Assembly: GCA_028871055.1 (NCBI GenBank)
Contig: JAGWON010000006.1
Location: 1 to 64,000 of the forward strand
From: Alphaproteobacteria bacterium
Lineage (GTDB): Bacteria > Pseudomonadota > Alphaproteobacteria > ATCC43930 > CGMCC-115725
DNA: 64,000 nucleotides
Reading direction: 5' to 3'
Part shown: positions 10,092 to 19,170 of the stretch, piece by piece
Numbering within the stretch: position 1 is the stretch's first letter
Layout: each line of letters begins with the position of its first letter
Notes under the pieces: generated by a model
What the model was told of the DNA's origin: nothing
The model's input: the letters and a program-made list of their open reading frames with translations, nothing else
Databases searched by the model: none
Position numbers and translations under genes: made by a program

Positions 10092-11750
10092 TTATCGCGA
10101 CGGCGCCTGAATCTCCGGCCGATAGCGCCACACCGTCAGGTCGCGGTCGTGGAACACGACGTCGGTATCGCGCACGTGCATGCGCACTTTCGGCCCTTCG
10201 CCGAATTTGGGCTCGACGATGACGTGACAGCCGGGCACAGCGTCGGCGCAGCTCTGCAGGCGATAATCGGCGGCGGCGATGTATGTCACGCCGCGCGCGC
10301 GGAAATAGCTCTGCCAGCCGCCCGGCTGCCGCAAGGCGCGAAGATATTCGGCGCCTTCGACCAGGCCCTCGATTTGCACCATCGGCCGCGCGAGCCGATA
10401 GCCGAGACTGCCGGCGAGATCGCCCATTGCCACCACGGCGTCGGCTGGCAGGATCGCGTTGAGTTGCGCCGCGTCGCGCTCGGCATGCACCCAATAGGAG
10501 GACCGGTTGTCGCCGAGCGCGAGGCGCTTGGCAACGACCGCGCCGCTGCCCAGCGCCAGGAGTGCGACGGTCACGGCGACCACCATCGGCACCGCGATCC
10601 AGCGGCGCCACACCGCCGCCAGCGCCAGCGGCACGACGATCGCGCCGAGCAGCGCGCGGCCATAGCCGTACCACGCCCAGATCGGCCAGCTCGAGCCGAC
10701 GCAGAGATAGACCAGGTGCAGCGCGACGCCGGCGAGCAGCACGGCGGCGATGACGAGAAGCTGCGTGCGCGCCCCGTCGGTGTCGCGGTCGCCAGTCTTG
10801 CGCCAAGCCAGCGCCAGCACCGTCGCCGGCGCGGCGACGAACACGAGGCCGAGCGGAATGGTGCGCAGCTGCAAAGTGCTGGCGCCCCACAGCGAGGCGA
10901 TCAGCGGATTGAAATTGAGGAACGGTCCGCCCAGCGCCTTGGCCGCGCCCGAGACCGGCATCGCCGCGCCGAATAGCACCTGGTTCGTCGCCATGTAGAT
11001 CAGCAGCGTGATGGCGAGAGGCGCGCCCATGACAATGCCGTCGCGCAGGCTCGCGTGCCAGCCGCGCTGCCGCCGCACGAGGACAAACGCGGCGATCGTG
11101 GCGCCGGCGATGAACACGGCGTCGAGCCGCGCCAAGCAGAGGAGCGTCAGCACTGCGCCGATGGTCAGCAGCGTGCGCGGCGATTGCGGCGCGGCCGTGA
11201 AGATCGCGCGACTCAGGCTCCATTCGATCAGCCATAGCGCGAGCGGCAGCGCCAGCGTCGTCTCCATGCCGAGGAAGACGAGGCCGGCGCCGCCCGGCAG
11301 CGCGAAGGTGCCGAGCCAGCAGAGATAGAGCCCGCCGAGCAGGAACGCCGCTTCGGCGTCGCACAGTTGGCCGATACGGCGATAGAGAACGACGCAGGCA
11401 ATCCACGCCGCGGACGCGATCGCGAACACCGCCGGTATCGCTTGATCGGGCGCGCGGATGAGCCAGAACACCGGCACCAGCGCGAGCTGCCACAGCGGAT
11501 GGTAGCCGTTGGTCGGCACCAGGTTGCCATAGGTGGAGCCGGCACCGCGCGCGATGTTGGCCGCGACGCGCAGGTAGTAATAGGCGTCGTCGCTCAGATA
11601 GTCGTTCATCGCCATCGGCGGCGACAGCACCGCGAGCACGAACAGCGCCGCAACGGGAACCAACGCCAGCGCCCAATAGCCGGCGGTCAGCGCGGCGGAT
11701 GCGCGAACGCCGCGCCGCGCGGCGCCGCCGGATGACACCTCGATGGCCAT
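10092..11750 (-). CDS. GT-C type multi-TM glycosyltransferase-like membrane protein
   Basis: 552 aa, many TM segments; SDDAYYYLRVAANIARGAGSTYGNLVPTNGYHPLWQL early-loop motif. Confidence 0.6.
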   Translation of the reverse strand: MAIEVSSGGAARRGVRASAALTAGYWALALVPVAALFVLAVLSPPMAMNDYLSDDAYYYLRVAANIARGAGSTYGNLVPTNGYHPLWQLALVPVFWLIRAPDQAIPAVFAIASAAWIACVVLYRRIGQLCDAEAAFLLGGLYLCWLGTFALPGGAGLVFLGMETTLALPLALWLIEWSLSRAIFTAAPQSPRTLLTIGAVLTLLCLARLDAVFIAGATIAAFVLVRRQRGWHASLRDGIVMGAPLAITLLIYMATNQVLFGAAMPVSGAAKALGGPFLNFNPLIASLWGASTLQLRTIPLGLVFVAAPATVLALAWRKTGDRDTDGARTQLLVIAAVLLAGVALHLVYLCVGSSWPIWAWYGYGRALLGAIVVPLALAAVWRRWIAVPMVVAVTVALLALGSGAVVAKRLALGDNRSSYWVHAERDAAQLNAILPADAVVAMGDLAGSLGYRLARPMVQIEGLVEGAEYLRALRQPGGWQSYFRARGVTYIAAADYRLQSCADAVPGCHVIVEPKFGEGPKVRMHVRDTDVVFHDRDLTVWRYRPEIQAPSR

Positions 11751-11853
11751 GCGCTGGAGTCTAAAGCGCGCGGGTAAAGGAAGCTTTGGCGCGGCGCGCG
11801 CGAGCGTGGTTAATTTAGGCTTAGCGCAGTTGAGGCCGCGCAGCCTGCGCGTC

Positions 11854-12060
11854 TCAAGGAGTCGGTGTCAGCTCAAGCCGTCGCTCGATGCGGCCGACAC
11901 GCTCATCGAGGCGGTCCAGCCGGCGCGGCACGCTCGCGTATTGTTCTTCGAGCGTGCCGAGGCGCGATTTCACCTCGCGCATGTCTTCTTTCAACCCGCC
12001 GATATCGCTACGGATTGCGCGAAGATGTTCGAGAGCGACGTTATCGAAGTCCCCAGTCAT
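11854..12060 (-). CDS. Small predicted coiled-coil protein
   Basis: MTGDFDNVALEHLRAIRSDIGGLKEDMREVKSRLGTLEEQYASVPRRLDRLDERVGRIERRLELTPTP. Confidence 0.65.
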   Translation of the reverse strand: MTGDFDNVALEHLRAIRSDIGGLKEDMREVKSRLGTLEEQYASVPRRLDRLDERVGRIERRLELTPTP

Positions 12061-12156
12061 GACAGAAAGATAAGGCCCGGCTGATGTGAAGTCGATATGC
12101 AAATGCCGATGGAAATTCAACACAACTGGTCGAAATCGTCGAGTATCAGGGCGTCA

Positions 12157-12364
12157 ACTCACCCGCACTTCGAGTAGTCGCAGCTCGTGCACTGGTCGCA
12201 GTCTTCGATGCGGATGAGCGCCGCCTGGCCGCATTTCGGGCACTGGCGCAGGCCGGGGTTCTGCCCGGGCAGGTTGACCACCTGGCGCCGAGCTTCGACC
12301 GCGGCCGGCGCGGACCGGGGCTGAATGAACCCGATCTCGATCATGTGCCGCTCGATCACCTTGC
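12157..12364 (-). pseudogene. nrdJ: Detached second copy of the nrdJ 3' end
   Basis: VIERHMIEIGFIQPRSAPAAVEARRQVVNLPGQNPGLRQCPKCGQAALIRIEDCDQCTSCDYSKCG; aligns without gaps to 13537-13744 at offset 1380, about 18 mismatches by eye. Confidence 0.9.
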
Positions 12365-12742
12365 AGATGCGGACCGCCGAGCGGTGGCCGTGAGGCGCTT
12401 GTCGAGCGTCACGAGCTCTCCGCCATACCGGCGTGATAGCCACAGGTAGCTCGCGTCGTAGGCGCTCAGACCCGTTTCCTCGGCCAACCCGAGCGCGTCG
12501 GCATGCTCGACCTCGACGGTCGCAATCGGCATGCGGCTCGCCATGCCGAACGCCTCGAGCAGCGCGTCGCGCTGGGCCGGATGCCGGCGAATCTTCTTGA
12601 GGCAGATATTGGCGACCTCGAACCCGAGGAGGGACGGTGCGATCAACTCGGCGTTGCGCAGCCGGTCCGCGACGGCACGGCCTTCCGGCTCGCCGAACAG
12701 CAGCGCGCCGAGAGCCGAGGCGTCGACGACCTTAACGGCCAT
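12356..12742 (-). CDS. vapC: PIN-domain toxin, VapC/FitB-like
   Basis: VVDASALGALLFGEPEG, FEVANICLKK, GLSAYDASYLWLSRRYGGELVTLDKRL. Confidence 0.88.
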   Translation of the reverse strand: MAVKVVDASALGALLFGEPEGRAVADRLRNAELIAPSLLGFEVANICLKKIRRHPAQRDALLEAFGMASRMPIATVEVEHADALGLAEETGLSAYDASYLWLSRRYGGELVTLDKRLTATARRSASAR

Positions 12743-12968
12743 TCCGGTCCCGGCGGACGATCCGGGCGCTTTCGGCGGGTGTGCGCAGCTTCAGGCGACC
12801 GACCTCCGCCGACACCTCCGCGGGCGTGAGGGGATGCCGCGCCTCGACGGCCGCCTCGACAATGGCCAGCAGTTCGCCCTGCAGCGACCGGTGGTTGCGC
12901 TGGGCGCGCGCCTTGAGGCGGCGCACGACGTGATCGGGTGCGTTCTTGATCGACAGGTTGAGGGACAC
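12732..12968 (-). CDS. vapB: RHH antitoxin, VapB/FitA-like
   Basis: GTG start; MSLNLSIKNAPDHVVRRLKARAQRNHRSLQGELLAIVEAAVE; overlaps vapC by 11 nt. Confidence 0.85.
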   Translation of the reverse strand: MSLNLSIKNAPDHVVRRLKARAQRNHRSLQGELLAIVEAAVEARHPLTPAEVSAEVGRLKLRTPAESARIVRRDRNGR

Positions 12969-12970
12969 CG

Positions 12971-13004
12971 CTTGGCTCCGAATCGGCTCCAAATTGGAGC
13001 CAAG
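12971..13004. promoter_or_regulatory. Candidate toxin-antitoxin operator (nested inverted repeats)
   Basis: CTTGGCTCC (12971-12979) pairs with GGAGCCAAG (12996-13004); GGCTCCAA-A-TTGGAGCC at 12985-13001; directly upstream of vapB start. Confidence 0.6.
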
Positions 13005-13093
13005 TCTAGCGTCTCCGGACCGGGGAAGCAACCCGTCGCCGCGAAACGGCGGTCTAGCTATAGTCGCGGGCCATGGCATCCGCTTCGTTCGTA

Positions 13094-13510
13094 TCAAAAA
13101 ATTTCGGTGGCGCGTATACCGACTGCCGACAAATCTACTCTGACCCTGAATCTCGTTGTCGCTCGTCCTGCTTGAGTCAAAAGCGCTTGCAGCTTAACGA
13201 GTGCAGTGCCATCGCCAAGACGACGCTTTGCAAGTTTACGTATCCGGTAGCGCAGTTCGCGCGAGCCGTCCCTTACTGTCGCATCCAAGGCTTCCTTCTT
13301 GGTCACGTCAGTAAGGTCTTTAATTAACATCCGTAGTTGATTGTCGAGTTGACCGTGGCGAAGAGCAATCATACCGATTGCACTCAGCCTGCGCCGATCA
13401 TCGGGAAGTCTGTGACTTACTCTTCTTTCTTTTTTCGTTTGCACCATCGCCGGGATACCCGCGCTTTTCCTTAATGCCGGCTGCTCGTAGAGCCCGCCAT
13501 GCGAAGGCAC
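13094..13510 (-). CDS. Hypothetical protein in AT-richer segment; C-terminus possibly altered
   Basis: 138 aa ORF, core LPDDRRRLSAIGMIALRHGQLDNQLRMLIKDLTDVTKKEALDATVRDGSRELRYRIRKLAKRRLGDGTALVKLQALLTQ; likely start at MVQTKKERR. Confidence 0.5.
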   Translation of the reverse strand: MPSHGGLYEQPALRKSAGIPAMVQTKKERRVSHRLPDDRRRLSAIGMIALRHGQLDNQLRMLIKDLTDVTKKEALDATVRDGSRELRYRIRKLAKRRLGDGTALVKLQALLTQAGRATTRFRVRVDLSAVGIRATEIF

Positions 13511-13538
13511 ACTTGCCTTCGCGGGTAATTCGTACGAC

Positions 13539-15848
13539 TCACCCGCACTTCGAATAGTCGCAGCTCGTGCACTGGTCGCAGTTCTCGATGCGGATCAGCG
13601 TCGCCTGGCCGCATTTCGGGCACTGGCGCAGGCCGGGGTTCTGCCCCGGCAGGTTGACCACCTGGCGCTGGGCCTCGACCGATGCCGGCGCGGTCTTGGG
13701 CTGAATAAATCCGATCTCGATCATGTGCTGCTCGATCACGTTGCCGAGCGCCGCCAGGATCGACGGCACGTAGTGGCCCTCCATCCAGGCGCCGCCGCGC
13801 GGATCGAACACCGCCTTCAATTCCTCGACCACGAACGACACGTCGCCGCCGCGCCGAAACACCGCGCTGATCATGCGCGTCAGCGCCACGGTCCAGGCGT
13901 AGTGCTCCATGTTCTTGGAGTTGACGAAGATCTCGAACGGCCTGAGCCGGCCGTCCTGCACGATGTCGTTGATGGTGACGTAGAGCGCGTGCTCGCTCAG
14001 CGGCCAGCCCACCTTGTAGGTGTGGCCGGGCAGTGCCTCGGGCCGCGACAGCGGCTGCGTCATATAGACAATGCCGCCGCCCTCGAAGACGTCGGCCGGC
14101 CGCGCCTGCGGCGCCGGCAGCGGCAACTCGGCCTGTTTCGCCGCGCGCGTCTCGGGCTTGGCCTCGAGCACCGCGCCGGTGACCTCGTTCGGCCGATAGG
14201 TGGTGCAGCCCTTGCAGCCGAGCTCGTAGGCCTGGAGATAGACGTCCTTGAACTGCTCGAACGGGAAGTCGGCCGGCACGTTGATCGTCTTGGAGATCGA
14301 GCTGTCGACGTATTTCTGCACCGCCGCCTGCATCACCACGTGGTCGGCGGGCGCCAGCGCCTGGGTGTCGACGAAATAATCGGGCAGCGGCGCGCCGTCG
14401 CCCTTCAACCGGCGGAACAGGCGATAGGCGTGGTCCGAGACCTCTTCCTCGCGCCGCGTGCCGTCCGGCATCAGCACGTTGCGCGTGTACTTGAAGCTGA
14501 ACACCGGCTCGAGCCCCGACGACACGTTGTCGGCGAAGATCGAGATCGTGCCGGTCGGCGCGACCGAGGTGAGGAGAGCGTTGCGGATGCCGTTGGCGGC
14601 GATGGCGGCGCGGATCTCGGCGTCGAGGCCCTTGATCTTCTCGCCGGCGAGATACTTCTCCTTGTCGAAGAGCGGGAAGGCGCCTTTCTCGCGCGCGAGC
14701 TCGGTCGAGGCGAGATAGGCCGCGCGCTCGATCGCCCGCATCCACGCCTCGGTCGTCGCCACCGCCTTGGCCGAGCCGTAGCGCAATCCGCACAGGATCA
14801 GTGCGTCGGCCAGGCCGGTGACGCCGAGGCCGATGCGCCGCTTGGCCTTGGCCTCCTTCATCTGCTGTTCGAGCGGGAAACGCGACACGTCGATGACGTT
14901 GTCCATCATGCGCACGGCGAGCGGCACCAGCCGGTCGAGCGCGTCGAGGTCGAGCCGCGCCTTCGCCGTGAACGGCTCCTTCACCAGCACGGCGAGATTG
15001 ATCGAGCCCAGGAGACACGCACCATAGGGCGGCAACGGCTGCTCGCCGCACGGATTGGTCGCGCTGATGGTCTCGGCGTAATAGAGATTGTTGAGCCGGT
15101 TGATGCGGTCGATGAAGATCACGCCCGGCTCGGCATAGGCATAGGTCGCGCGCATGATCTTGTCCCACAGCTCGCGCGCGGCAATCACCTTGAAGGTCGT
15201 GCCCGCGAAGCTCAGCTCCCACGGCGCGCCTTCCTTCACCGCCTGCATGAAGGCGTCGGTGACCAGCACCGAAAGATTGAACATGCGCAGCCGGCCGGGT
15301 TCGCGCTTCGCCTCGATGAAGGCCTCGATGTCGGGATGGTCGCAGCGCATCGTCGCCATCATCGCGCCGCGGCGATAGCCGGCGCTCATGATGGTGCGGC
15401 ACATCGCGTCCCACACGTCCATGAACGACAGCGGTCCCGAGGCGTCGGCGCCGACGCCCTTCACCGGCGCGCCCTTGGGCCGGAGCGTCGAGAAGTCGTA
15501 GCCGATGCCGCCGCCCTGCTGCATGGTCAGCGCCGCTTCGCGCAGATGCGTGAAGATGCTGCCCATGTCGTCGTCGATCGTGCCCATGACGAAGCAGTTG
15601 AACAGCGTGACGTTGCGGCCGCTGCCGGCGCCGGCGACGACGCGGCCCGCCGGCAGGAACTTGAAATCGGCGAGCGCCTCGGTGAAGCGGTCGGTCCACA
15701 GCGCCTGGTCGCGCTCGGGCGCGGCGAGCGCCGAGGCGACGCGCCGCCACGTGTCCTCGATGGTGCGGTCGATCGCGCCGCCTTCCGGCGTCTTGAGGCG
15801 GTACTTCATGTCCCAGATCTGCTGCGAGATCGAGGCGACGGCGGGCAT
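13539..15848 (-). CDS. nrdJ: Adenosylcobalamin-dependent (class II) ribonucleotide reductase
   Basis: FLPAGRVVAGAGSGRNVTLFNCFV, NPCGEQPLPPYGACLLGSINL, SVAPTGTISIFADNVSSGLEPVF; C-terminal CPKCG...CDQCTSCDYSKCG. Confidence 0.95.
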   Translation of the reverse strand: MPAVASISQQIWDMKYRLKTPEGGAIDRTIEDTWRRVASALAAPERDQALWTDRFTEALADFKFLPAGRVVAGAGSGRNVTLFNCFVMGTIDDDMGSIFTHLREAALTMQQGGGIGYDFSTLRPKGAPVKGVGADASGPLSFMDVWDAMCRTIMSAGYRRGAMMATMRCDHPDIEAFIEAKREPGRLRMFNLSVLVTDAFMQAVKEGAPWELSFAGTTFKVIAARELWDKIMRATYAYAEPGVIFIDRINRLNNLYYAETISATNPCGEQPLPPYGACLLGSINLAVLVKEPFTAKARLDLDALDRLVPLAVRMMDNVIDVSRFPLEQQMKEAKAKRRIGLGVTGLADALILCGLRYGSAKAVATTEAWMRAIERAAYLASTELAREKGAFPLFDKEKYLAGEKIKGLDAEIRAAIAANGIRNALLTSVAPTGTISIFADNVSSGLEPVFSFKYTRNVLMPDGTRREEEVSDHAYRLFRRLKGDGAPLPDYFVDTQALAPADHVVMQAAVQKYVDSSISKTINVPADFPFEQFKDVYLQAYELGCKGCTTYRPNEVTGAVLEAKPETRAAKQAELPLPAPQARPADVFEGGGIVYMTQPLSRPEALPGHTYKVGWPLSEHALYVTINDIVQDGRLRPFEIFVNSKNMEHYAWTVALTRMISAVFRRGGDVSFVVEELKAVFDPRGGAWMEGHYVPSILAALGNVIEQHMIEIGFIQPKTAPASVEAQRQVVNLPGQNPGLRQCPKCGQATLIRIENCDQCTSCDYSKCG

Positions 15849-15962
15849 GGTGGCACGTCCCGAGGCGATGAGAACGCCGCGCCTATTGGGGCGCGGCTTA
15901 GGCCTCAATATAGCGGGTTCGTGCTTTGTTTTCTATGCCCCGGCGTGCGCAAAAAGCCGAAT

Positions 15963-16013
15963 TTATCCACGGATTTAGCGGCGGTGAGCGGTCGCCGACG
16001 AGACTTATCCACA
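15963..16013. promoter_or_regulatory. Two DnaA-box-like sites upstream of nrdJ
   Basis: TTATCCACG (15963-15971) and perfect TTATCCACA (16005-16013) on the plus strand. Confidence 0.5.
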
Positions 16014-16016
16014 AAC

Positions 16017-16763
16017 CTATCCCCAGGAATCCCAGGGACCGTGGCCGTGCGCCCGGCCTTCCGCAACCAGCGCGTCGGTGGCCGCCTCGATGCGGCGCTC
16101 GAGCTCGGCCATGAACGCCGGCCGCGGCTGGCCGGGCGGGATCGGCGGCAGGATCTCGACCACGACGGTGCCCGGCCGCCGCATGAAATGGCGCCGGCCC
16201 CAGAACAGTCCGGAGTTGACCGCGACCGGCACCACCGGCAGGCGCAGCTGCTGATAGAGCGCAGCGACGCCCGGCAGGTAAGGCCGCTGCGCGTCGACCG
16301 CGGTGCGCGTGCCCTGCGGAAAGATCACGATCGGACGATTGTCGGCCGCCGCGTCCTCCGCGCGCGCCACCATGCGCCGTAGGGCGCGCGCCGCCGCGCC
16401 GCGATCGACGGTGATCGAGCCGGCCTTGACCGTGTACCAGCCGTAGAACGGCAGCCAGCCGAGCTCGCGCTTGATGACCGCGGCGCAATCGGGAAACAGC
16501 ACCGGCGCGGCGAAGGTGTCCCACGCCGACTGGTGCTTCATCGCGACGATGACCGGGCCGGCGGGCAGGTGCGCGCGGCCGCGCACCTCGTAGTCGAGCC
16601 CGACGATCCAGCGCAGCAGCGCCAGCGTGCCGCGCGACCAGAACGTGCCGAAGCGCATCATGGCGCGGCGCGTGCCGAGCAGGAAGGGCAGCCCGGCGAA
16701 GGCGAGCAGCGTCGTCCAGCTCCAGAACGCGAGCTGGAAGGCGAGCGAGCGGACGACGATCAC
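16017..16763 (-). CDS. plsC: 1-acyl-sn-glycerol-3-phosphate acyltransferase
   Basis: MKHQSAWDTFAAPVLF (HX4D), IVIFPQGTR motif; GTG start tentative. Confidence 0.88.
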   Translation of the reverse strand: MIVVRSLAFQLAFWSWTTLLAFAGLPFLLGTRRAMMRFGTFWSRGTLALLRWIVGLDYEVRGRAHLPAGPVIVAMKHQSAWDTFAAPVLFPDCAAVIKRELGWLPFYGWYTVKAGSITVDRGAAARALRRMVARAEDAAADNRPIVIFPQGTRTAVDAQRPYLPGVAALYQQLRLPVVPVAVNSGLFWGRRHFMRRPGTVVVEILPPIPPGQPRPAFMAELERRIEAATDALVAEGRAHGHGPWDSWG

Positions 16764-16803
16764 AGCGGCCCGGTCCGGAGCATGATCGGTCAAGATCGAA
16801 TCA

Positions 16804-16862
16804 CGCCCCTCACCCTTCCCGCTCCCCCGAATTGGGGGAGAGGGTTGCTTTGGGTTGGCGAG
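16804..16862. repeat. Intergenic repeat (family C, inverted)
   Basis: ctcacccttcccgctcccccgaattgggggagagggttgctttgggttggcgag. Confidence 0.8.
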
Positions 16863-16865
16863 CCT

Positions 16866-16952
16866 TAACTCCTCGTCCTGAGGAGCCACGCGCTCTCTCC
16901 TTCGAGACGCTTCGCTCCTCAGGATGAGGGCGCGTGGCGTCTCGAAGGACGA
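16866..16952. repeat. Intergenic palindromic repeat (family E)
   Basis: ctcctcgtcctgaggagcc...tccttcgagacgcttcgctcctcaggatgag...cgtctcgaaggacga. Confidence 0.7.
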
Positions 16953-17012
16953 ATGACAAAGGGCGAGCCTTATCCAAAGCTGGGCGAGGGAAACCGTCTC
17001 GATCTAGACCGA

Positions 17013-17609
17013 TCACGTTTCGCCCTGCGCCTCGTGGATCAGCGCCGGCCTGACGGCGGCGGCGAGATACTTGACGTATTCGGTCACGATCAGGTTGAGC
17101 GTGCCGGGCCACTCCCACCACTGGCCCTGCTTCACGTTCCCGGCGAAGACCGGGTTGGGCACGATGGTAATGTCGGGCATGGCGCGTGAGAATTCGAGCA
17201 GACTGCGCGGCATGTGATAGGCCGAGGTCACCAGCCGCAGCGACTGATAACGCTGCTTGCGCATGAAGGCGGCGGTCTCGACCGCGTTGCCGGTAGTGTT
17301 GCCGGCGGTATGGTCGAGCACGATGCAGCACGTGAGAGTCTCCGGAGCGTTGGCGCCGTGCAACAGCGCCGGCACCTGCACGCCGGGGAAGACGCCGGTG
17401 ACGAACAGCGTCTTGCCCATGCCGGCGGCCAGCAGCTGCAATCCGCCTTCGACGCGCTGGCTGCCGCCGGTGAGCACGACGATGGCGTCGGTATGGGTCG
17501 TCGTGTCGGCGACGGCGTCCGGAATCTGATCGGCAAACCAGATCAGACCGGCGAGCCACACGGCCGAGACGGCGCCGAGCACCAGGACGAGCCGCCGCAG
17601 CGCCCTCAC
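17013..17609 (-). CDS. YdcF/DUF218 family protein
   Basis: [67 protein letters not shown] overlaps ftsX stop. Confidence 0.88.
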   Translation of the reverse strand: MRALRRLVLVLGAVSAVWLAGLIWFADQIPDAVADTTTHTDAIVVLTGGSQRVEGGLQLLAAGMGKTLFVTGVFPGVQVPALLHGANAPETLTCCIVLDHTAGNTTGNAVETAAFMRKQRYQSLRLVTSAYHMPRSLLEFSRAMPDITIVPNPVFAGNVKQGQWWEWPGTLNLIVTEYVKYLAAAVRPALIHEAQGET

Positions 17610-18496
17610 GGCAGGCGCCGCAGCGTCGCGAGCACGGTCAGCCGCGCGGTCGCCATGGCGACGAGCCCGGCCACTACCGGCAGCACCGCCAGCACCGCCC
17701 AGTTCCAGCCGCGCAGGTGCAGCGTCGGCAGCAGCGTCACGCGCTCGCCGAGGAACGCCGCGGCGCCAGTCGCATGGCCGAGCGCCAGCAGCGCCGCCAC
17801 CGCCAGCGCCAGACCGCCGGCGCCGCCGATCAGCGCCAGACGCAGTGCCTGACGCTCGAACTGGCGCGCGACATAGCCGTCGCGCGCGCCCATCAGGTGC
17901 AGGAGCTCGATCACGTCGTGGTGGACGGCGAGGCCGGTGCGCGTGGCGAACGACACGCTGATTACCGCGACGCCGCCGATGAGGGCGAGAATGCCGAGCG
18001 CGGTCAGCTCGGCCGAACGCGCGAAGCGCGCGAGATTGTCGAGCCACAGCTGATGATCGTCGAGCGTCGCGCCCGGCGCCGCCTTGGCGAGCCGCGCGCG
18101 CAGGGCGGCGAGGTCGGGCCGCGCCGCCGGGTCGAGCCGCACGTCGACGAGCCGCGGCAGCTCGAGATCGGTGGGCGACAGCGATGCGCCGAGCCACGGC
18201 GCGACCAGCTTGGCAGTGGCGGCGCTGTCGATCGGCGTCGCGCTGGTAACGCCGGGCGCGACCCGCAGCGCCGCAAGCGCGGCGTCGAGGCTCTTGTCGC
18301 CCGCGCCCGTCGCCGCCGGCAGCTCGACCGTCAGCGTGCCGGTCAGGCTCTGGTCCCAGCGCGCAAGCGCGCGCTCGAGGTCCATGACCGCGGCAAGCGC
18401 CAGCCCCGCCAGGAACACCATGAGCAGCGTCAGCGCCGGCAGGAAGCGGCTGCCGCCGTCGCGGCCGAACGGAATGGCGAGGCCCGGCCGGCTCAC
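17606..18496 (-). CDS. ftsX: Cell division protein FtsX
   Basis: Multi-TM permease adjacent to fts[44 protein letters not shown]. Confidence 0.9.
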   Translation of the reverse strand: MSRPGLAIPFGRDGGSRFLPALTLLMVFLAGLALAAVMDLERALARWDQSLTGTLTVELPAATGAGDKSLDAALAALRVAPGVTSATPIDSAATAKLVAPWLGASLSPTDLELPRLVDVRLDPAARPDLAALRARLAKAAPGATLDDHQLWLDNLARFARSAELTALGILALIGGVAVISVSFATRTGLAVHHDVIELLHLMGARDGYVARQFERQALRLALIGGAGGLALAVAALLALGHATGAAAFLGERVTLLPTLHLRGWNWAVLAVLPVVAGLVAMATARLTVLATLRRLP

Positions 18497-19170
18497 GACG
18501 CCGCCCACGCCGCCGCCGCGGCGGTCAGCTCGCCCGCCTCGAGATGCAGCACCGGCCGGCCGAACTGCCGCGCCAGCGCCGCGTTGTGCGTGGCGATGAT
18601 CAGCGTCGTGCCGAGCTTGTTGAGCTCCTCGAACAGTCGCATCAGCCGCTGCGCCATCGCGTCGTCGACGTTGCCGGTCGGCTCGTCGGCGATCAGCAGC
18701 TTGGGCCGCGCCACCACCGCGCGCGCGATGGCGACGCGCTGCTGCTGGCCGCCCGACAGCGTCGGCGGCCTGGCGTCGAGCTTGTCGGCCAATCCGACCC
18801 ATTCGAGCATCTCGCGCACGTTGTCGCGGAGCTTCGCCTCGGCCATGCCGGCGACGCGCAGCGGCAGCGCCACGTTGTCGAAGGCCGAGAGATGCGGGAT
18901 CAGCCGGAAATCCTGGAAGACGATGCCGATCCGGCGCCGCAGCGGCGCGAGCGCGGCGCGCGTCAGCCGCGACAAATCCTCGCCGAACAGCGAGATCAAG
19001 CCGCGCGACGGCCGCTCGGCGAGATAGACGAGGCGCAGGAGGCTCGTCTTGCCGGCGCCCGACGGGCCGGTGAGGAAGTGGAACGAGCCCGTCTCGAGCC
19101 GCAGGGTGATGTCGCGCAGCACCTCGGGCCCGGTGCCATAGCGCATGCCGACGTTCTCGAATCGCACCAT
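18493..19170 (-). CDS. ftsE: Cell division ATP-binding protein FtsE
   Basis: [60 protein letters not shown]. Confidence 0.93.
   Translation of the reverse strand: MVRFENVGMRYGTGPEVLRDITLRLETGSFHFLTGPSGAGKTSLLRLVYLAERPSRGLISLFGEDLSRLTRAALAPLRRRIGIVFQDFRLIPHLSAFDNVALPLRVAGMAEAKLRDNVREMLEWVGLADKLDARPPTLSGGQQQRVAIARAVVARPKLLIADEPTGNVDDAMAQRLMRLFEELNKLGTTLIIATHNAALARQFGRPVLHLEAGELTAAAAAWAAS

Noticed and set aside
12159-12443. Track ORF of 94 aa as a functional gene
   Set aside because: Its N-terminus (MAITPVWRRARDARQAPHG) is vapC antiframe sequence; only the nrdJ-derived tail is homologous, so it is treated as a gene fragment.
12061-13540. Prophage or integrative element with its own recombinase
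   Set aside because: No integrase, transposase or tRNA attachment site is seen; only TA genes, one ORF and the nrdJ-tail duplication.
15849-16016. Cobalamin riboswitch upstream of nrdJ
   Set aside because: The ~170-nt gap has no recognisable B12-box or multi-stem architecture; only a short hairpin is visible.
13725-16382. 885-aa plus-strand ORF opposite nrdJ and plsC
   Set aside because: Antisense shadow with Arg/His/Asp-rich nonsense composition; both genes beneath have clear family motifs. The same logic rejects most long opposite-strand ORFs in the track.
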